Positions 51,703 to 60,674 of a stretch of DNA of 64,000 nt are shown one piece after another. The notes beneath the pieces are model-generated. The model made no database searches, was not told the DNA's origin, and saw only the letters and a program-made list of their open reading frames with translations. The translations under genes were made by a program, and so were the position numbers. How positions within the stretch are numbered: the first letter of the stretch is position 1; each line of letters starts with the position of its first letter. Origin of the DNA: Deltaproteobacteria bacterium (lineage in GTDB: Bacteria; Desulfobacterota; Desulfobulbia; Desulfobulbales; Desulfurivibrionaceae); contig JAJZRF010000003.1 of NCBI GenBank assembly GCA_021847425.1, positions 1-64,000 on the forward strand, written 5' to 3'.

Positions 51703-52896
51703 CTACCGCGTATAAAATTCGGCAATCTTTTCCACGACAAAAGATTGCATCCCCTCCGTGAGTTCGGGGAAAATGGGCAAGGCCAGGGTCTCAACCGCTG
51801 CCCGCTCCGCTTGAGGAAACGAGAGCGCTTCGTACCCCAGACCGGCGACACATCCCTGCCGGTGGAGGGGAATGGGATAATAGATCTCCGCCCCGACCTC
51901 GTGGCTTATGAGATGCCGAAGCAGGCCATCACGCTCCCTGGCCCTGATGACAAACTGGTTATAGATATGATAATCGCACTCTTCCCCGGCCGTCACCCCC
52001 TCTGCCTGATACACCGCTTCGGGCAGGGAAACCGCGCCGTTTTCCAGCAGACCAGCCTCTGCAAACAGACGGCGATAGGTTGCGGCATTGCGCCTTCTCG
52101 CCCTGTGCCACTCGGGCAGACGGGAGAGTTTTATATCAAGGACCACGGTCTGGATGGGATCAATCCGGAAATTCCCCCCCACCACCCCGTGATGATACTT
52201 GGGCGCCCCGCCATGCACCCGGATTATCCTGATCCGCTCGGCAAGCTCCGGGTCGTTGCAGGTGATCAGCCCGCCGTCGCCGATGCCGCCGAGATTCTTG
52301 CTGGGGAAAAAGGAGAAGCAACCGGCCGCCCCCATGGAGCCGGCCCGATGCCAGACGGTCTTGCCGCCAGACTTCATGGGATAGACGGCGCCGATGGCTT
52401 GGGCGGCATCCTCCACCACCGGCAGCCCGTACTGGCCGGCCAGGGCAAGAATCCGGTCCATGTCGGCGCATTGGCCGTAGAGATGCACCGGGATGATCGC
52501 CTTGATCCGCTTCCCGGACCGGGCATCCTGAGCCAAAACCTCGGCCATCCGCTCCGGGTCGATATTGTACGTCTTCGGATCGATATCGGCAAAAACCGGC
52601 CGGGCGCCCAGCCTGAGGATGCAGCCCATGGTGGCGAAAAAGGAATAGGGCGTGGTCAGGACCGCATCGCCGGAGGTGACCCCCAGGGCCATGAGGGCGG
52701 CAAGCAGGGCATCGGTGCCGCTGGCAACGCCGATCCCATAGCCTGCGCCGCAGTAGGCGGCGATATTTTTTTCAAACCGTTCGACCTTGGGCCCGAGGAT
52801 GTACTGGGTCGAATCGATGACCTCGGTCACTGCGGCAAGAATCTCGTCACGCAGGGGAGCCATCTGGCCGTGCAAATCTAGGAGAGGAACTCGCAT
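51703..52896 (-). CDS. DegT/DnrJ/EryC1 PLP-dependent sugar aminotransferase
   Basis: 397 residues. Fold-type I enzyme of the DegT family: VPLLDLHGQMAPLRDEI, GVASGTDALLAALMALG, TTPYSFFATMGCILRLG, the Asp-containing VVEDAAQAIGAVY, and the PLP lysine in FFPSKNLGGIGDGG. Members aminate keto-sugar nucleotides for lipopolysaccharide, O-antigen or glycan synthesis. It precedes the TPR protein (63 bp), so a surface polysaccharide role is plausible. The gene for the partner dehydratase is not here. Confidence 0.93.
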   Translation of the reverse strand: MRVPLLDLHGQMAPLRDEILAAVTEVIDSTQYILGPKVERFEKNIAAYCGAGYGIGVASGTDALLAALMALGVTSGDAVLTTPYSFFATMGCILRLGARPVFADIDPKTYNIDPERMAEVLAQDARSGKRIKAIIPVHLYGQCADMDRILALAGQYGLPVVEDAAQAIGAVYPMKSGGKTVWHRAGSMGAAGCFSFFPSKNLGGIGDGGLITCNDPELAERIRIIRVHGGAPKYHHGVVGGNFRIDPIQTVVLDIKLSRLPEWHRARRRNAATYRRLFAEAGLLENGAVSLPEAVYQAEGVTAGEECDYHIYNQFVIRARERDGLLRHLISHEVGAEIYYPIPLHRQGCVAGLGYEALSFPQAERAAVETLALPIFPELTEGMQSFVVEKIAEFYTR

Positions 52897-52956
52897 AATG
52901 CTTTCTTTTCCAGGTATCGCCGAACACGGCGGGAGAATCTTAATGAAACGGCCAGG

Positions 52957-53943
52957 TCAGGAGCGCCAGGGGTTGAGGAATTCAGCCAGGAAGTCCTTGA
53001 TATCAGGGACTTCCTTTTCAAAATACTCCCGCATCTTTTTCAGGAGATTGGCCTCGATCTGCCGAACCCGTTCCCGGGAGATGTCAAACTTGTCGGCAAT
53101 ATCCTGCAGGGTGAGGGGCTCGTCGCTCAACAGCCGGCTGGCCAGGATGGCCTTTTCCTTGTCGTTCAAGGTCTCGCGCAGCTTGTCGAGAACCGTACCC
53201 ATCCACTCCTGCACTTCTTTTTCCGCCACCCGTTCTTCCACGGTGGGCCCGACCATGGGCAGAAAATTCTTCTGCTCCTCGTCGGAGCCTTCCCGCACCG
53301 GACTTTCCAGGGAAACATCCCAGTTGTCCATGCGCTGGCTCATCTCAATGACTTCGCTTTCCTTGACATTGAGGCGCTGGGCCAGCAATTTGACCTCGGG
53401 CGCAAAGCCCTGCGATTCTAGCAGTTTTTTTTCTTTATTCAAGCTGAAAAACAACTTGCGCTGGGCCTGGGTGGTGCCGATCTTGACCAGCCGCCAGTTA
53501 TCCATAATGAACTTGAGGATATAGGCCCGGATCCAATAGGCGGCATAATAGGAAAACTTCACCTGCCGGTAGGGATCGAATTTCTTCACCGCCTGCACCA
53601 GACCGACATTGCCCTCCTGGATGAGATCAAGGAAGTTCTGCATCCAGTACTTCTGGAAATCCATGGCCACCTTGACCACCAGCCGCAGATTGGAGGTCAC
53701 CAGCTTGTAAGCCGCCTCCGGGTCGCCGGTTGCCTGAAAATGGCGGGCCAGCTCATCGGTCTCTTCGCGGGTCATGAGCTTATACTGGCTGATTTCCTGG
53801 AGATACCGGTGCAGCCCCGCATTGCCCAAGGCCGGAAGATGGTCATCATCCGGCAGGGCGACAAGGGGATGCAGCGCTTCCTGCGCATCCTCGTCATCAT
53901 CGAGTATTTCAAGGACTTCCGGGTCTTCTTTCATGTGAGCCAT
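52957..53943 (-). CDS. rpoH: RNA polymerase heat-shock sigma factor RpoH (sigma-32)
   Basis: 328 residues from the ATG at 53943 (or 325 from 53934); the longer open frame is rejected as it lies in the promoter. Region 2 has NLRLVVKVAMDFQ and NVGLVQAVKKFDP with YYAAYWIRAYI. The RpoH-specific box is QRKLFFSLNKEK, and region 4 has LSDEPLTLQDIADKFDISRERVRQIEANLLKKM. It directs RNA polymerase to heat-shock genes. TTGACC and TAATAA with 16 bp spacing lie directly upstream. Divergent from lepA. Confidence 0.94.
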   Translation of the reverse strand: MAHMKEDPEVLEILDDDEDAQEALHPLVALPDDDHLPALGNAGLHRYLQEISQYKLMTREETDELARHFQATGDPEAAYKLVTSNLRLVVKVAMDFQKYWMQNFLDLIQEGNVGLVQAVKKFDPYRQVKFSYYAAYWIRAYILKFIMDNWRLVKIGTTQAQRKLFFSLNKEKKLLESQGFAPEVKLLAQRLNVKESEVIEMSQRMDNWDVSLESPVREGSDEEQKNFLPMVGPTVEERVAEKEVQEWMGTVLDKLRETLNDKEKAILASRLLSDEPLTLQDIADKFDISRERVRQIEANLLKKMREYFEKEVPDIKDFLAEFLNPWRS

Positions 53944-54183
53944 TATTATTAGAACCGCGCCAAAGGTCAATCTCTTTCCACAACAGCTTACCCCTTGCCG
54001 CATACCCCGCCGGTTTCACGGGAGAAAGAGCCCAGGCCCTTTTTAAAATTGCCTTTGCAAGGCTATTTTTTTATGATAGATAGCCTCTTCGGTGGAATCA
54101 GCACATTTTTCCGCACATTTGCATATTTCTGATACACTACGACAACTGCCTGAGCGAAAAAAACAGGACCTCCCGGATTACCC

Positions 54184-55977
54184 ATGGACAACATTCGAAA
54201 CTTCAGCATCATCGCCCATATCGACCACGGAAAATCTACCCTGGCCGACCGTTTCATCCAGCTGTGCGGCATGGTTACCGACCGCCAGTTCCACGATCAG
54301 CTCCTGGACAGCATGGATATCGAGCGGGAGCGCGGCATCACCATCAAAAGCCAGGCGATCTGCCTTCCGTACCGGGCCAAGAACGGCAAGGACTACATCC
54401 TCAACCTCGTTGACACCCCGGGCCACGTGGATTTCAGCTATGAGGTCTCCCGGGCCCTTGCCTCCTGCGAGGGGGCGCTGCTGCTGGTTGACGCGGCTCA
54501 GGGCATCGAGGCCCAAACCCTGGCCAACCTCTACCTGGCCATGGAGCATAATCTGGAAATAATCCCGGTCATCAACAAGATCGATCTCCCTTCCGCAAAC
54601 CCGGAGGGGGTTGCCCTGCAGATCGAGGAAGACCTTGGCCTGGACGCCAGCCATATCCAGCTCTGTTCGGCAAAAACCGGCCTGGGCGTCGATGCGGTGC
54701 TGGAGGCGGTGGTCAATCTCCTGCCCCCGCCCAAGGGCGACCCGGAAAAACCCCTGGAGGCCCTGATCTTTGACGCCTTCTACGACCCGTTCCGGGGGAC
54801 CATCATCTCCTGCCGCCTTTTCGAGGGGCGGATCAAGGCCGGGGACACCATCCTCTTCATGTCCAACAACGCGTCCTACCGGGTCGAAGAGGTGGGTTTT
54901 TTCCGCCTGACCCGCGAACCGCAGAAAGAACTGAGCGCCGGCCAGGTCGGCTACATCATCGCCGGGATCAAAAACATCACCGACACCAGGCCCGGCGACA
55001 CCCTCACCCTGAAGGACCGCCCCTGCGCCAGACCCTTGCCCGGGTTTCAGGAGGTCAAACAGGTGGTGTTTTCCTCCGTCTACCCCGTCTCCACCGACGA
55101 CTATGAAACCCTGGCCACGGCCCTGGAAAAGCTCACCCTCAACGACGCCTCCCTCTCCTTCCAAAAGGACGCGTCCACCGCCCTGGGCTTCGGCTTCCGC
55201 TGCGGATTTTTGGGTTTGCTCCACCTGGAGGTGGTCCAGGAACGGCTGGAGCGGGAGTTCGACCTTTCGCTGATCCTCACCGTGCCTTCAGTGAACTACC
55301 ATCTCTTTCTCAAGGACGGGACCATGAAAGAGGTGGACAATCCGGCCCACTACCCGGACCCGACCACCATCGACCGCATCGAGGAGCCCTTTATCAAGGC
55401 CACCATCCTCATCCCGGAACGCTACATGGGGGTGGTGATGACCCTCTGCATGGAGCGGCGCGGCGAGAATACCCATTACCACTACCCCATGACCGGCCGG
55501 ATCGAGTTCACCTGCGAGCTGCCCCTGGCGGAAATCATCTACGACTTCTACGACCGGCTCAAATCCATCACCCAGGGGTACGGCTCCTTTGATTACGATC
55601 TCCTGGACTACAGGGAAAGCGATCTGGTCAAACTGGACATCCTGGTGAACGGCGAGCGGGTGGACGCCCTTTCCCAACTGGTGCACCGCAACAATGCCAG
55701 GGCGCGCGGGCTCCATGCCTGCGAAAAACTCAAAGAGGAAATCCCGCGCCAGATGTTCAAGATCGCCATCCAGGCGGCGGTGGGGGGCAACATCATCGGC
55801 AGGGAAACCATCTCCGCCCTGCGCAAGGACGTACTGGCGAAATGCTACGGCGGCGACATCAGCCGCAAGCGGAAACTGCTGGAAAAACAGAAAGCCGGGA
55901 AAAAGCGGATGAAAACCGTGGGCAACGTGGAGATCCCGCAGAGCGCCTTCCTGGCGGTGCTCAAGTCAGACCAGTAA
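54184..55977 (+). CDS. lepA: Elongation factor 4 LepA
   Basis: 597 residues. Ribosome-associated GTPase of the LepA family: [18 protein letters not shown] (P-loop), [26 protein letters not shown], domain [19 protein letters not shown] and the LepA-specific C-terminal domain with [34 protein letters not shown]. Length is normal (about 600). It probably aids initiation or elongation under stress. Confidence 0.98.
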   Translation: MDNIRNFSIIAHIDHGKSTLADRFIQLCGMVTDRQFHDQLLDSMDIERERGITIKSQAICLPYRAKNGKDYILNLVDTPGHVDFSYEVSRALASCEGALLLVDAAQGIEAQTLANLYLAMEHNLEIIPVINKIDLPSANPEGVALQIEEDLGLDASHIQLCSAKTGLGVDAVLEAVVNLLPPPKGDPEKPLEALIFDAFYDPFRGTIISCRLFEGRIKAGDTILFMSNNASYRVEEVGFFRLTREPQKELSAGQVGYIIAGIKNITDTRPGDTLTLKDRPCARPLPGFQEVKQVVFSSVYPVSTDDYETLATALEKLTLNDASLSFQKDASTALGFGFRCGFLGLLHLEVVQERLEREFDLSLILTVPSVNYHLFLKDGTMKEVDNPAHYPDPTTIDRIEEPFIKATILIPERYMGVVMTLCMERRGENTHYHYPMTGRIEFTCELPLAEIIYDFYDRLKSITQGYGSFDYDLLDYRESDLVKLDILVNGERVDALSQLVHRNNARARGLHACEKLKEEIPRQMFKIAIQAAVGGNIIGRETISALRKDVLAKCYGGDISRKRKLLEKQKAGKKRMKTVGNVEIPQSAFLAVLKSDQ

Positions 55978-56023
55978 AGCCTGCGGCATTTTTTGTTGCC
56001 ACGGCTTATTTGCAAAAGAGAAG

Positions 56024-56057
56024 GCCGGAACACCCGCAGAAAATCAGGCGTCCCGGC
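56024..56057. terminator. Hairpin between lepA and the two-CW gene
   Basis: GCCGGAAC (56024-56031) pairs with GTCCCGGC (56050-56057) with one mismatch. It lies between two convergent genes without a T-tract. Confidence 0.35.
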
Positions 56058-56069
56058 AACGGCTTCTCC

Positions 56070-56345
56070 TCACTGTCTTCTTCTGGGGCATTGGGTGGCA
56101 AGCACGCACTCAATCTTGCGCTCCATGATTTTCTGGACTTCCTCTTCGCTTAAGGCGGCGGTGTTCTCTTTTGAGATAAAGACGATACAGTCCTTGCAGA
56201 CATTGAGTGCGCTGCGATAATCATCCAGTTCCTGGGCCACCTCCCAGCACGGCCTGTTCTCGAGGCCCTGCTTCCAGGCCAGACAGCTGTCCTCGCTTCC
56301 GCAATGGGTAATCTGCCAACAGTTCCATTCATCCTGTGCCATCAT
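56070..56345 (-). CDS. Small Cys-rich 'two-CW domain' protein
   Basis: 91 residues from the ATG at 56345 (AGGA upstream; a second ATG follows immediately). Two Cys-Trp-containing motifs are visible, NCWQITHC with SCLAWK and RPCWEVAQ, plus VCKDC and IECVLATQC. Such small CW proteins occur in many Desulfobacterota and other anaerobes. The cysteines suggest a metal or Fe-S site. Partner unknown. Confidence 0.78.
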   Translation of the reverse strand: MMAQDEWNCWQITHCGSEDSCLAWKQGLENRPCWEVAQELDDYRSALNVCKDCIVFISKENTAALSEEEVQKIMERKIECVLATQCPRRRQ

Positions 56346-56375
56346 TGTTTGCGTCCTCACCTTTCCTGAAAAGAG

Positions 56376-56404
56376 AAAAACCCCCGGCCAAAAGCCAGCG
56401 GCAT
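56376..56404 (-). terminator. Probable engB terminator
   Basis: On the minus strand CCGCTGGC-TTTT-GGCCGGGGG, then TTTTTCTCTTTTC. The stem has a mismatch but the T-tract is good. It separates engB from the two-CW gene. Confidence 0.5.
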
Positions 56405-56433
56405 TGTCATCACGTTCAAGACCCGAAGAAAGA

Positions 56434-57030
56434 CTACCCCAGAAAGGTGGCGATTGCCGCCGTTAAATCATCCTTCCCATCGCCTGTTTTCGCGGAAAAC
56501 AGCACCCGCTCATGCTTTTTCAGACCAAGAGCGGCGTCGAGGCTCGCGGCCTGCTTGGCCTGCTCGTTGTTGGAAAGCTTGTCCCGCTTGGTATAAACGA
56601 TGAGAAAGGGGCGGCCCCGGCTCCGGAGCCATTCAACCAGCTCCCGGTCCTGCCCCTTCAGGAGGTGGCGGAGGTCGATCAGCACCACCACGCAGCGCAG
56701 GGTGGGGCTGGTGGCCAGGTATTCGGTGACCAGCTCCTGCCAGTCATCCTGGAGTTTTTTGGAGACCTTGGCAAAACCGTAGCCCGGCAGATCAACCAGA
56801 TAGAGTTTTTCGTCCACCAGAAAATAATTGAGGCTCTGGGTTTTTCCCGGCCGGGCGCTGACCTTGACCAATCCCTTACGGTTCACCAACCGGTTGATAA
56901 GACTTGACTTGCCCACATTGGAGCGCCCGGCAAAGGCGATTTCCGGCAAGGACTCCTCGGGCAGCTGCGACATCTTGTAGGCGCTTTTCACAAACTCGAT
57001 CTTCGCGTAATTCACGGCAGAACCGGTCAC
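56434..57030 (-). CDS. engB: Ribosome biogenesis GTPase EngB (YsxC/YihA)
   Basis: 198 residues. GTPase for 50S subunit assembly: PEIAFAGRSNVGKSSLINRL (P-loop), ARPGKTQSLNYF (switch I), DLPGYGFA (G3), YTKRDKLS (G4) and FSAKTGDG (G5). Length is usual. It is separated from the upstream hisG by repeat F. Confidence 0.97.
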   Translation of the reverse strand: MTGSAVNYAKIEFVKSAYKMSQLPEESLPEIAFAGRSNVGKSSLINRLVNRKGLVKVSARPGKTQSLNYFLVDEKLYLVDLPGYGFAKVSKKLQDDWQELVTEYLATSPTLRCVVVLIDLRHLLKGQDRELVEWLRSRGRPFLIVYTKRDKLSNNEQAKQAASLDAALGLKKHERVLFSAKTGDGKDDLTAAIATFLG

Positions 57031-57093
57031 ATTTTCTCCCTGACGATACAGACGCCCACACTTTGATTGACAACCCTGTCCAGATAAAACTTA

Positions 57094-57202
57094 GGGGCCG
57101 TTATGAAACAGCTACGACATTCGCGCCCATCTCCTTACGGCTCCTTACGCCGCTTACACTGCTGCCGACACGGCATACCAATGGTACGCCGTGCGAGCGG
57201 CG
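57094..57202 (+). repeat. Structured intergenic element, family 2, copy F (hisG-engB)
   Basis: Two hairpins: GGGGCCGT (57094-57101) with ACGGCTCC (57137-57144, one G-T pair), and CGCCGC (57148-57153) with GCGGCG (57197-57202). Inside the second is CACTGCTGCCGA as in copy E, then CACGGC-ATACCAATGGTAC-GCCGTG. It is oriented against the flanking genes. Confidence 0.75.
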
Positions 57203-57207
57203 ACGGC

Positions 57208-58080
57208 TCAGATGACCTTGTTCAAGGAATATTCAATGATGCCTTCGGCCCCGTTCTTCAAAAGCCGTGGGATAAGGTCCCGCACCTCATGCTCGGAGAT
57301 CACCGTTTCCACGGAAAACCATTCGCTCTGATACAGAGGCGCCACCGTTGGTCCGTTCATGCTGGGCAGAATACCGATCACCTGATCCAAATGCGCCTTG
57401 GGCACGTTCATCTTAAGACCGACGATCTTGTCGGCCCGCAGCGCCCCCTGCAGCAGCAGGGCGATGTTCTCGATCTTCTCCCGCTTCCAGGGATCAGCCC
57501 AGGCCGCCTTGGAGGCGATGAACTGGGTGTTGGAGGTCATCAGCTCGTGGATGATCCGCAACCCATGGGCCCGGATGGTGCTTTCCGTCTCGGTGACCTC
57601 GACGATGGCGTCGGCCAGCCCGGAAACGACCTTGGCCTCGGTGGCGCCCCAGGAAAAGGAGATATCGACGCTGATGCCCTTTCCCGCAAAGAATTTCCGG
57701 GTGTAGCCAACCAGCTCGGTGGCGATCTTCTTGCCTTCCAGATCCTCAAGCCGCTGGATATTGGAATTCCCCGGCACGGCGATCACCCAGCGGGTCGGCC
57801 GCCTGCTGACCTTGGAATAGATCAGATCGGCCACCACCACGATGTCGGATTCATTCTCGAGAGTCCAGTCCTTGCCGGTGATGCCTGCGTCCAGCACCTC
57901 CTTTTCCACATAGCTGGACATTTCCTGGGGCCGGCAGATGGAGCAGGACAATTCGGGATCATCCACCTCCGGGAAATAATTGCGGGAGGAGAGCTTGATC
58001 CGCCAGCCCGATTTTTCAAAAAGCTCGATGGTCGCTTTTTCCAGGCTGCCCTTGGGAATACCCAGTTTCAAGATGTTCAT
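57208..58080 (-). CDS. hisG: ATP phosphoribosyltransferase HisG (long form)
   Basis: 290 residues. First enzyme of histidine synthesis. Periplasmic-binding-protein-like catalytic lobes ([38 protein letters not shown]-like [41 protein letters not shown]) plus a C-terminal ACT-like regulatory domain ([24 protein letters not shown]). The long form does not need HisZ and is feedback-inhibited by histidine in known cases. ATG overlaps the hisI stop by 4 bp. Confidence 0.97.
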   Translation of the reverse strand: MNILKLGIPKGSLEKATIELFEKSGWRIKLSSRNYFPEVDDPELSCSICRPQEMSSYVEKEVLDAGITGKDWTLENESDIVVVADLIYSKVSRRPTRWVIAVPGNSNIQRLEDLEGKKIATELVGYTRKFFAGKGISVDISFSWGATEAKVVSGLADAIVEVTETESTIRAHGLRIIHELMTSNTQFIASKAAWADPWKREKIENIALLLQGALRADKIVGLKMNVPKAHLDQVIGILPSMNGPTVAPLYQSEWFSVETVISEHEVRDLIPRLLKNGAEGIIEYSLNKVI

Positions 58081-58454
58081 TTTTTATAAACCTTCCCGGG
58101 ATCAAAAACCGGCGTATCGTTTACCTCAAGTTCGCTGCCCCGCACCTTTCTGAAAAAACAGCTCCGGTACCCCTTATGGCAGGCGGCGCCGCCCAGCTGT
58201 TCCACCAGAAAAACCACGGTATCCGCATCACAGTCAACCAGAATCTCTTTGACCAGCTGCACATGCCCGGACGACTCGCCCTTAAGCCAGAGCTTGCCGC
58301 GGGAACGGCTCCAGTAATGGACCTTGCCGGTTTCCAGGGTCTTTTGCCAGGATTCTTCGTTGATGTAGGCAAGCATGAGAACCTCCCTGGTCAGGTGGTC
58401 CTGGGCAATGGCCGGTAGCAGGCCGCCTCCCTTGTCAAATTGCAGCACACTCAT
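58077..58454 (-). CDS. hisI: Phosphoribosyl-AMP cyclohydrolase HisI
   Basis: 125 residues from the ATG at 58454, with GGAG five bases upstream. Zinc/magnesium hydrolase of the third step: [41 protein letters not shown], the metal site VDCDADT and [11 protein letters not shown]. The PRA-PH (HisE) domain is absent. Coupled to hisG by ATGA and preceded by a small Cys-rich gene. Confidence 0.96.
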   Translation of the reverse strand: MSVLQFDKGGGLLPAIAQDHLTREVLMLAYINEESWQKTLETGKVHYWSRSRGKLWLKGESSGHVQLVKEILVDCDADTVVFLVEQLGGAACHKGYRSCFFRKVRGSELEVNDTPVFDPGKVYKK

Positions 58455-58478
58455 ATTTCTCCCACAACGGCACATGGC

Positions 58479-58652
58479 TTATTTGCCCTCGCCGCCCATG
58501 TCCTCCGCTTCTCTTTTTTCACCTGCGATTTTTTCCCTGGCCAGGAAATGAAGCAGACAACCACTTCTGAATTTGCAATATTCCGTGGGCCTGCGGCAGA
58601 CCGCCTTTTTTGAATCAACCTTTTCCTTATATTTTTCACAGAGCAGTTCCAT
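58479..58652 (-). CDS. 57-residue Cys-rich protein, first gene of the his cluster
   Basis: Start ATG at 58652 with AGGTG nine bases upstream, stop TAA at 58481-58479. The peptide begins MELLCEKYKEKVDSKK and has AVCRRP, EYCKFRSGCLLHFLAREK and an acidic-basic tail. Four cysteines (5, 19, 26, 32) look like a metal site. A near-consensus promoter stands just upstream and hisI starts 24 bp downstream. No known function; the pattern of a Cys-rich small protein ahead of hisI is noteworthy. Confidence 0.7.
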   Translation of the reverse strand: MELLCEKYKEKVDSKKAVCRRPTEYCKFRSGCLLHFLAREKIAGEKREAEDMGGEGK

Positions 58653-58672
58653 GCCGCACCTGAAAAAAATGC

Positions 58673-58701
58673 AAAATATGCCTATCTCTCTATCTTGTCA
58701 A
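58673..58701 (-). promoter_or_regulatory. Promoter of the small gene-hisI-hisG operon
   Basis: On the minus strand TTGACA (58701-58696) and TATTTT (58678-58673), 17 bp apart. The start would fall near 58666, giving a leader of only about 14 nt before the ATG at 58652. Confidence 0.72.
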
Positions 58702-58881
58702 GAGGTTGCGGCACTGGCAGTCACCCGGAAAAAACCTGCCCTGGCTCAAGAAAAAATTAAAGTAGCATATCCTCGGGAAAAAGACTATTTTTTTAGATTT
58801 GCAATACTGCGCGGCAAAATCGTTCCAAGCGCAATATCCTTTCATTTTTCTATGTATTTCAAGTAGCTAAGACCGAAATCC

Positions 58882-60384
58882 ATGATCACCCCCGTACCCT
58901 TTGCCTCCACGCAACCCAATCTTGACCTGCCCCCACCAGGGTCGGCTCAAGGTCAGACCGCAACGCTTGCCCAGGCCGAGGACCTTATCCGCCAGGCCAA
59001 AGAGGTTCTGACCGCGCAAAAAAAAGAAACCCTCACTCTCTCCGCCGACTCCCGCGTATCCCAGTGGCACGATTGTAATTTCAACAACTACCCCCACATC
59101 TTAAACTTTCTCGGCCTGCCGGCTACCATGGCCGAGGCCAGGGACCAGCATCCCGCAAAAGCAACAAAGATCCTCAAGCATATTGAAAAATGCGAAAACG
59201 ATCTGGGCGCCCTGGATATCGACATCCGCCGCAAAACCATCCAGCCCTTCAAGGCTGTCAGCCAGGCGCAGAATATTGTGCGGGAATGCGCCACCTACCA
59301 GAACACCGTGAAAAACTGGCGGGACCAGATCACTCTTTTAACCGAAGCAGACAAGGCCCTTCGGGAACACCTCTCGGTACAAGCCCTGCTTCCCCTGGCC
59401 AGGGAACTTAACCGGAGAACCGCGGCGATGCTGGATGAGGGCTACGGTTTTTACCACATGGTGAAGGACAAAAGCGGCCAGAGCGACACCCCCACCCTGC
59501 ATGACTATCAAGCCCAGGCCGTTGATCTGGAAAAACGGATCCGGAATATCGACCTGTCCACCCTCTCGGGACTCGCCCGGGCCGTCATGGATCACAATCT
59601 CCAGGTGGCAATGGCCGCCACCGACCAGCTCAAGGAATTCATTGAATCTTTCCTGAAGAATCTCCCCGGGGAGATTGCAGCGGTGGACAAGGTCCAACAG
59701 GAGCTGACCAATCTGCGGGAGACCCCGGCCCCGGCAATCCTGGCAAAAATCGAGGCTCTCACCGCCAGCCTGTCCAGAAACCTGGTCGGCCTGCGGAACA
59801 AGGCGCAGAACCTGAAGCAGATCCAGTTTCTCCCCATAGTCCTGGAAGAAACCCGCACCTTCCATTACACCATGAAAAACACCATCCTCCCGGAAATGAA
59901 ACGCCGGATCAGCGAGCCGGGCTCGCCGGTAAACCCCAGCACGGTCGCCGCCGAGAAAACCGCCGATTTCTTCATGGGACTTAAGGGTTTCGTGCGGGCC
60001 ATCAAGCTGCTTTTCTGCGCCGCAGGCGGCCAAAAATCCCTGAAATCCGAGGAGCTGCACCGGATACTCATCGATCTCCTCAGTACCTGCGACACTTACT
60101 ATGGCAACACCAAGGCGGATGTTGCCAGACTGCACAAGTTCATCGATGCCAAACTCTGCGACTTCGACCAGCCCTTCCCTTACGATGGCCTCTACCTGAT
60201 GGCCAAGGAGGCTATCAGTATTTACGGCTCCCGGCTCGAAAAAATGTTATACAGCTTTGAGACAATCGATTTCAGCAGCGACGACAAGGACGAAAAGCCC
60301 ACCCCGGCGCACAAAACCACGGTGGGACGCCTGATCGCCAAGCTGGAAGTACGCACCGCAAACCTGGAAAGCGCCAAGATCTGA
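58882..60384 (+). CDS. Hypothetical helical protein (500 residues)
   Basis: Soluble, no signal peptide or membrane segment. Mostly helical with Gln/Lys/Glu-rich coiled-coil stretches (AEDLIRQAKEVLTAQKK, LHDYQAQAVDLEKRIRN, KVQQELTNLRE). Motif-like portions are WHDCNFNNYPHILNFLGLP near residues 60-80 and FMGLKGFVRAIKLLF near 375. Lone cysteines only. I do not recognise a family. It is followed after 2 bp by a 73-residue membrane protein, so they are probably cotranscribed. The ribosome site is weak. Base composition is like its neighbours. Confidence 0.75.
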   Translation: MITPVPFASTQPNLDLPPPGSAQGQTATLAQAEDLIRQAKEVLTAQKKETLTLSADSRVSQWHDCNFNNYPHILNFLGLPATMAEARDQHPAKATKILKHIEKCENDLGALDIDIRRKTIQPFKAVSQAQNIVRECATYQNTVKNWRDQITLLTEADKALREHLSVQALLPLARELNRRTAAMLDEGYGFYHMVKDKSGQSDTPTLHDYQAQAVDLEKRIRNIDLSTLSGLARAVMDHNLQVAMAATDQLKEFIESFLKNLPGEIAAVDKVQQELTNLRETPAPAILAKIEALTASLSRNLVGLRNKAQNLKQIQFLPIVLEETRTFHYTMKNTILPEMKRRISEPGSPVNPSTVAAEKTADFFMGLKGFVRAIKLLFCAAGGQKSLKSEELHRILIDLLSTCDTYYGNTKADVARLHKFIDAKLCDFDQPFPYDGLYLMAKEAISIYGSRLEKMLYSFETIDFSSDDKDEKPTPAHKTTVGRLIAKLEVRTANLESAKI

Positions 60385-60386
60385 CC

Positions 60387-60608
60387 ATGCTCAATTTTCT
60401 CGACCAACTGCCGTTTCCGGTTCTGATCGTTTTTACGATTTTCATGTTGCTGGCGCCGTTTCACCCCATGCCGCATGTGGTGGAAAAGATCCTCATGCTA
60501 AAAAACGGCCAGCTTCATCGGCCGATTGACATCTTTGATCTCGTGTTTCATCTGACCCCGTTGCTGCTGCTTGTCCTCAAGTGGTGGCTGCCCCATGGCC
60601 GACCTTGA
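60387..60608 (+). CDS. Small two-helix membrane protein
   Basis: 73 residues. Two hydrophobic segments (PFPVLIVFTIFMLLAPFHP and FDLVFHLTPLLLLVLKWW) flank VEKILMLKNGQLHRPIDIFD. Short proteins of this pattern are found in several phyla and are sometimes annotated as 'RND transporter', which the size cannot support. It starts 2 bp after the 500-residue gene. Confidence 0.75.
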   Translation: MLNFLDQLPFPVLIVFTIFMLLAPFHPMPHVVEKILMLKNGQLHRPIDIFDLVFHLTPLLLLVLKWWLPHGRP

Positions 60609-60632
60609 CCTCGCGCCCCACTGCGGCATAAT
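60605..60632 (+). promoter_or_regulatory. Predicted promoter of the FKBP gene
   Basis: TTGACC (60605-60610) and CATAAT (60627-60632) with 16 bp between. The -35 overlaps the end of the preceding gene. AAGGAG precedes the ATG at 60675. Confidence 0.6.
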
Positions 60633-60674
60633 ATGCAACCAACACCATTGCTACAGATAAAGGAGTAACGCACC

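Noticed and set aside
54178-55224. A 348-codon minus-strand frame within lepA
   Set aside because: It is antisense to a clear LepA GTPase; low-complexity Gly/Val/Asp-rich product.
58451-58639. A 62-codon minus-strand frame overlapping the hisI start by ATGA
   Set aside because: Basic, low-complexity product; the other frame (58479-58652) has a promoter, ribosome site and cysteine pattern and fits better.
58573-58866. A 97-codon plus-strand frame upstream of the 500-residue gene
   Set aside because: It crosses the his promoter and small gene in antisense, and has no ribosome site or motif.
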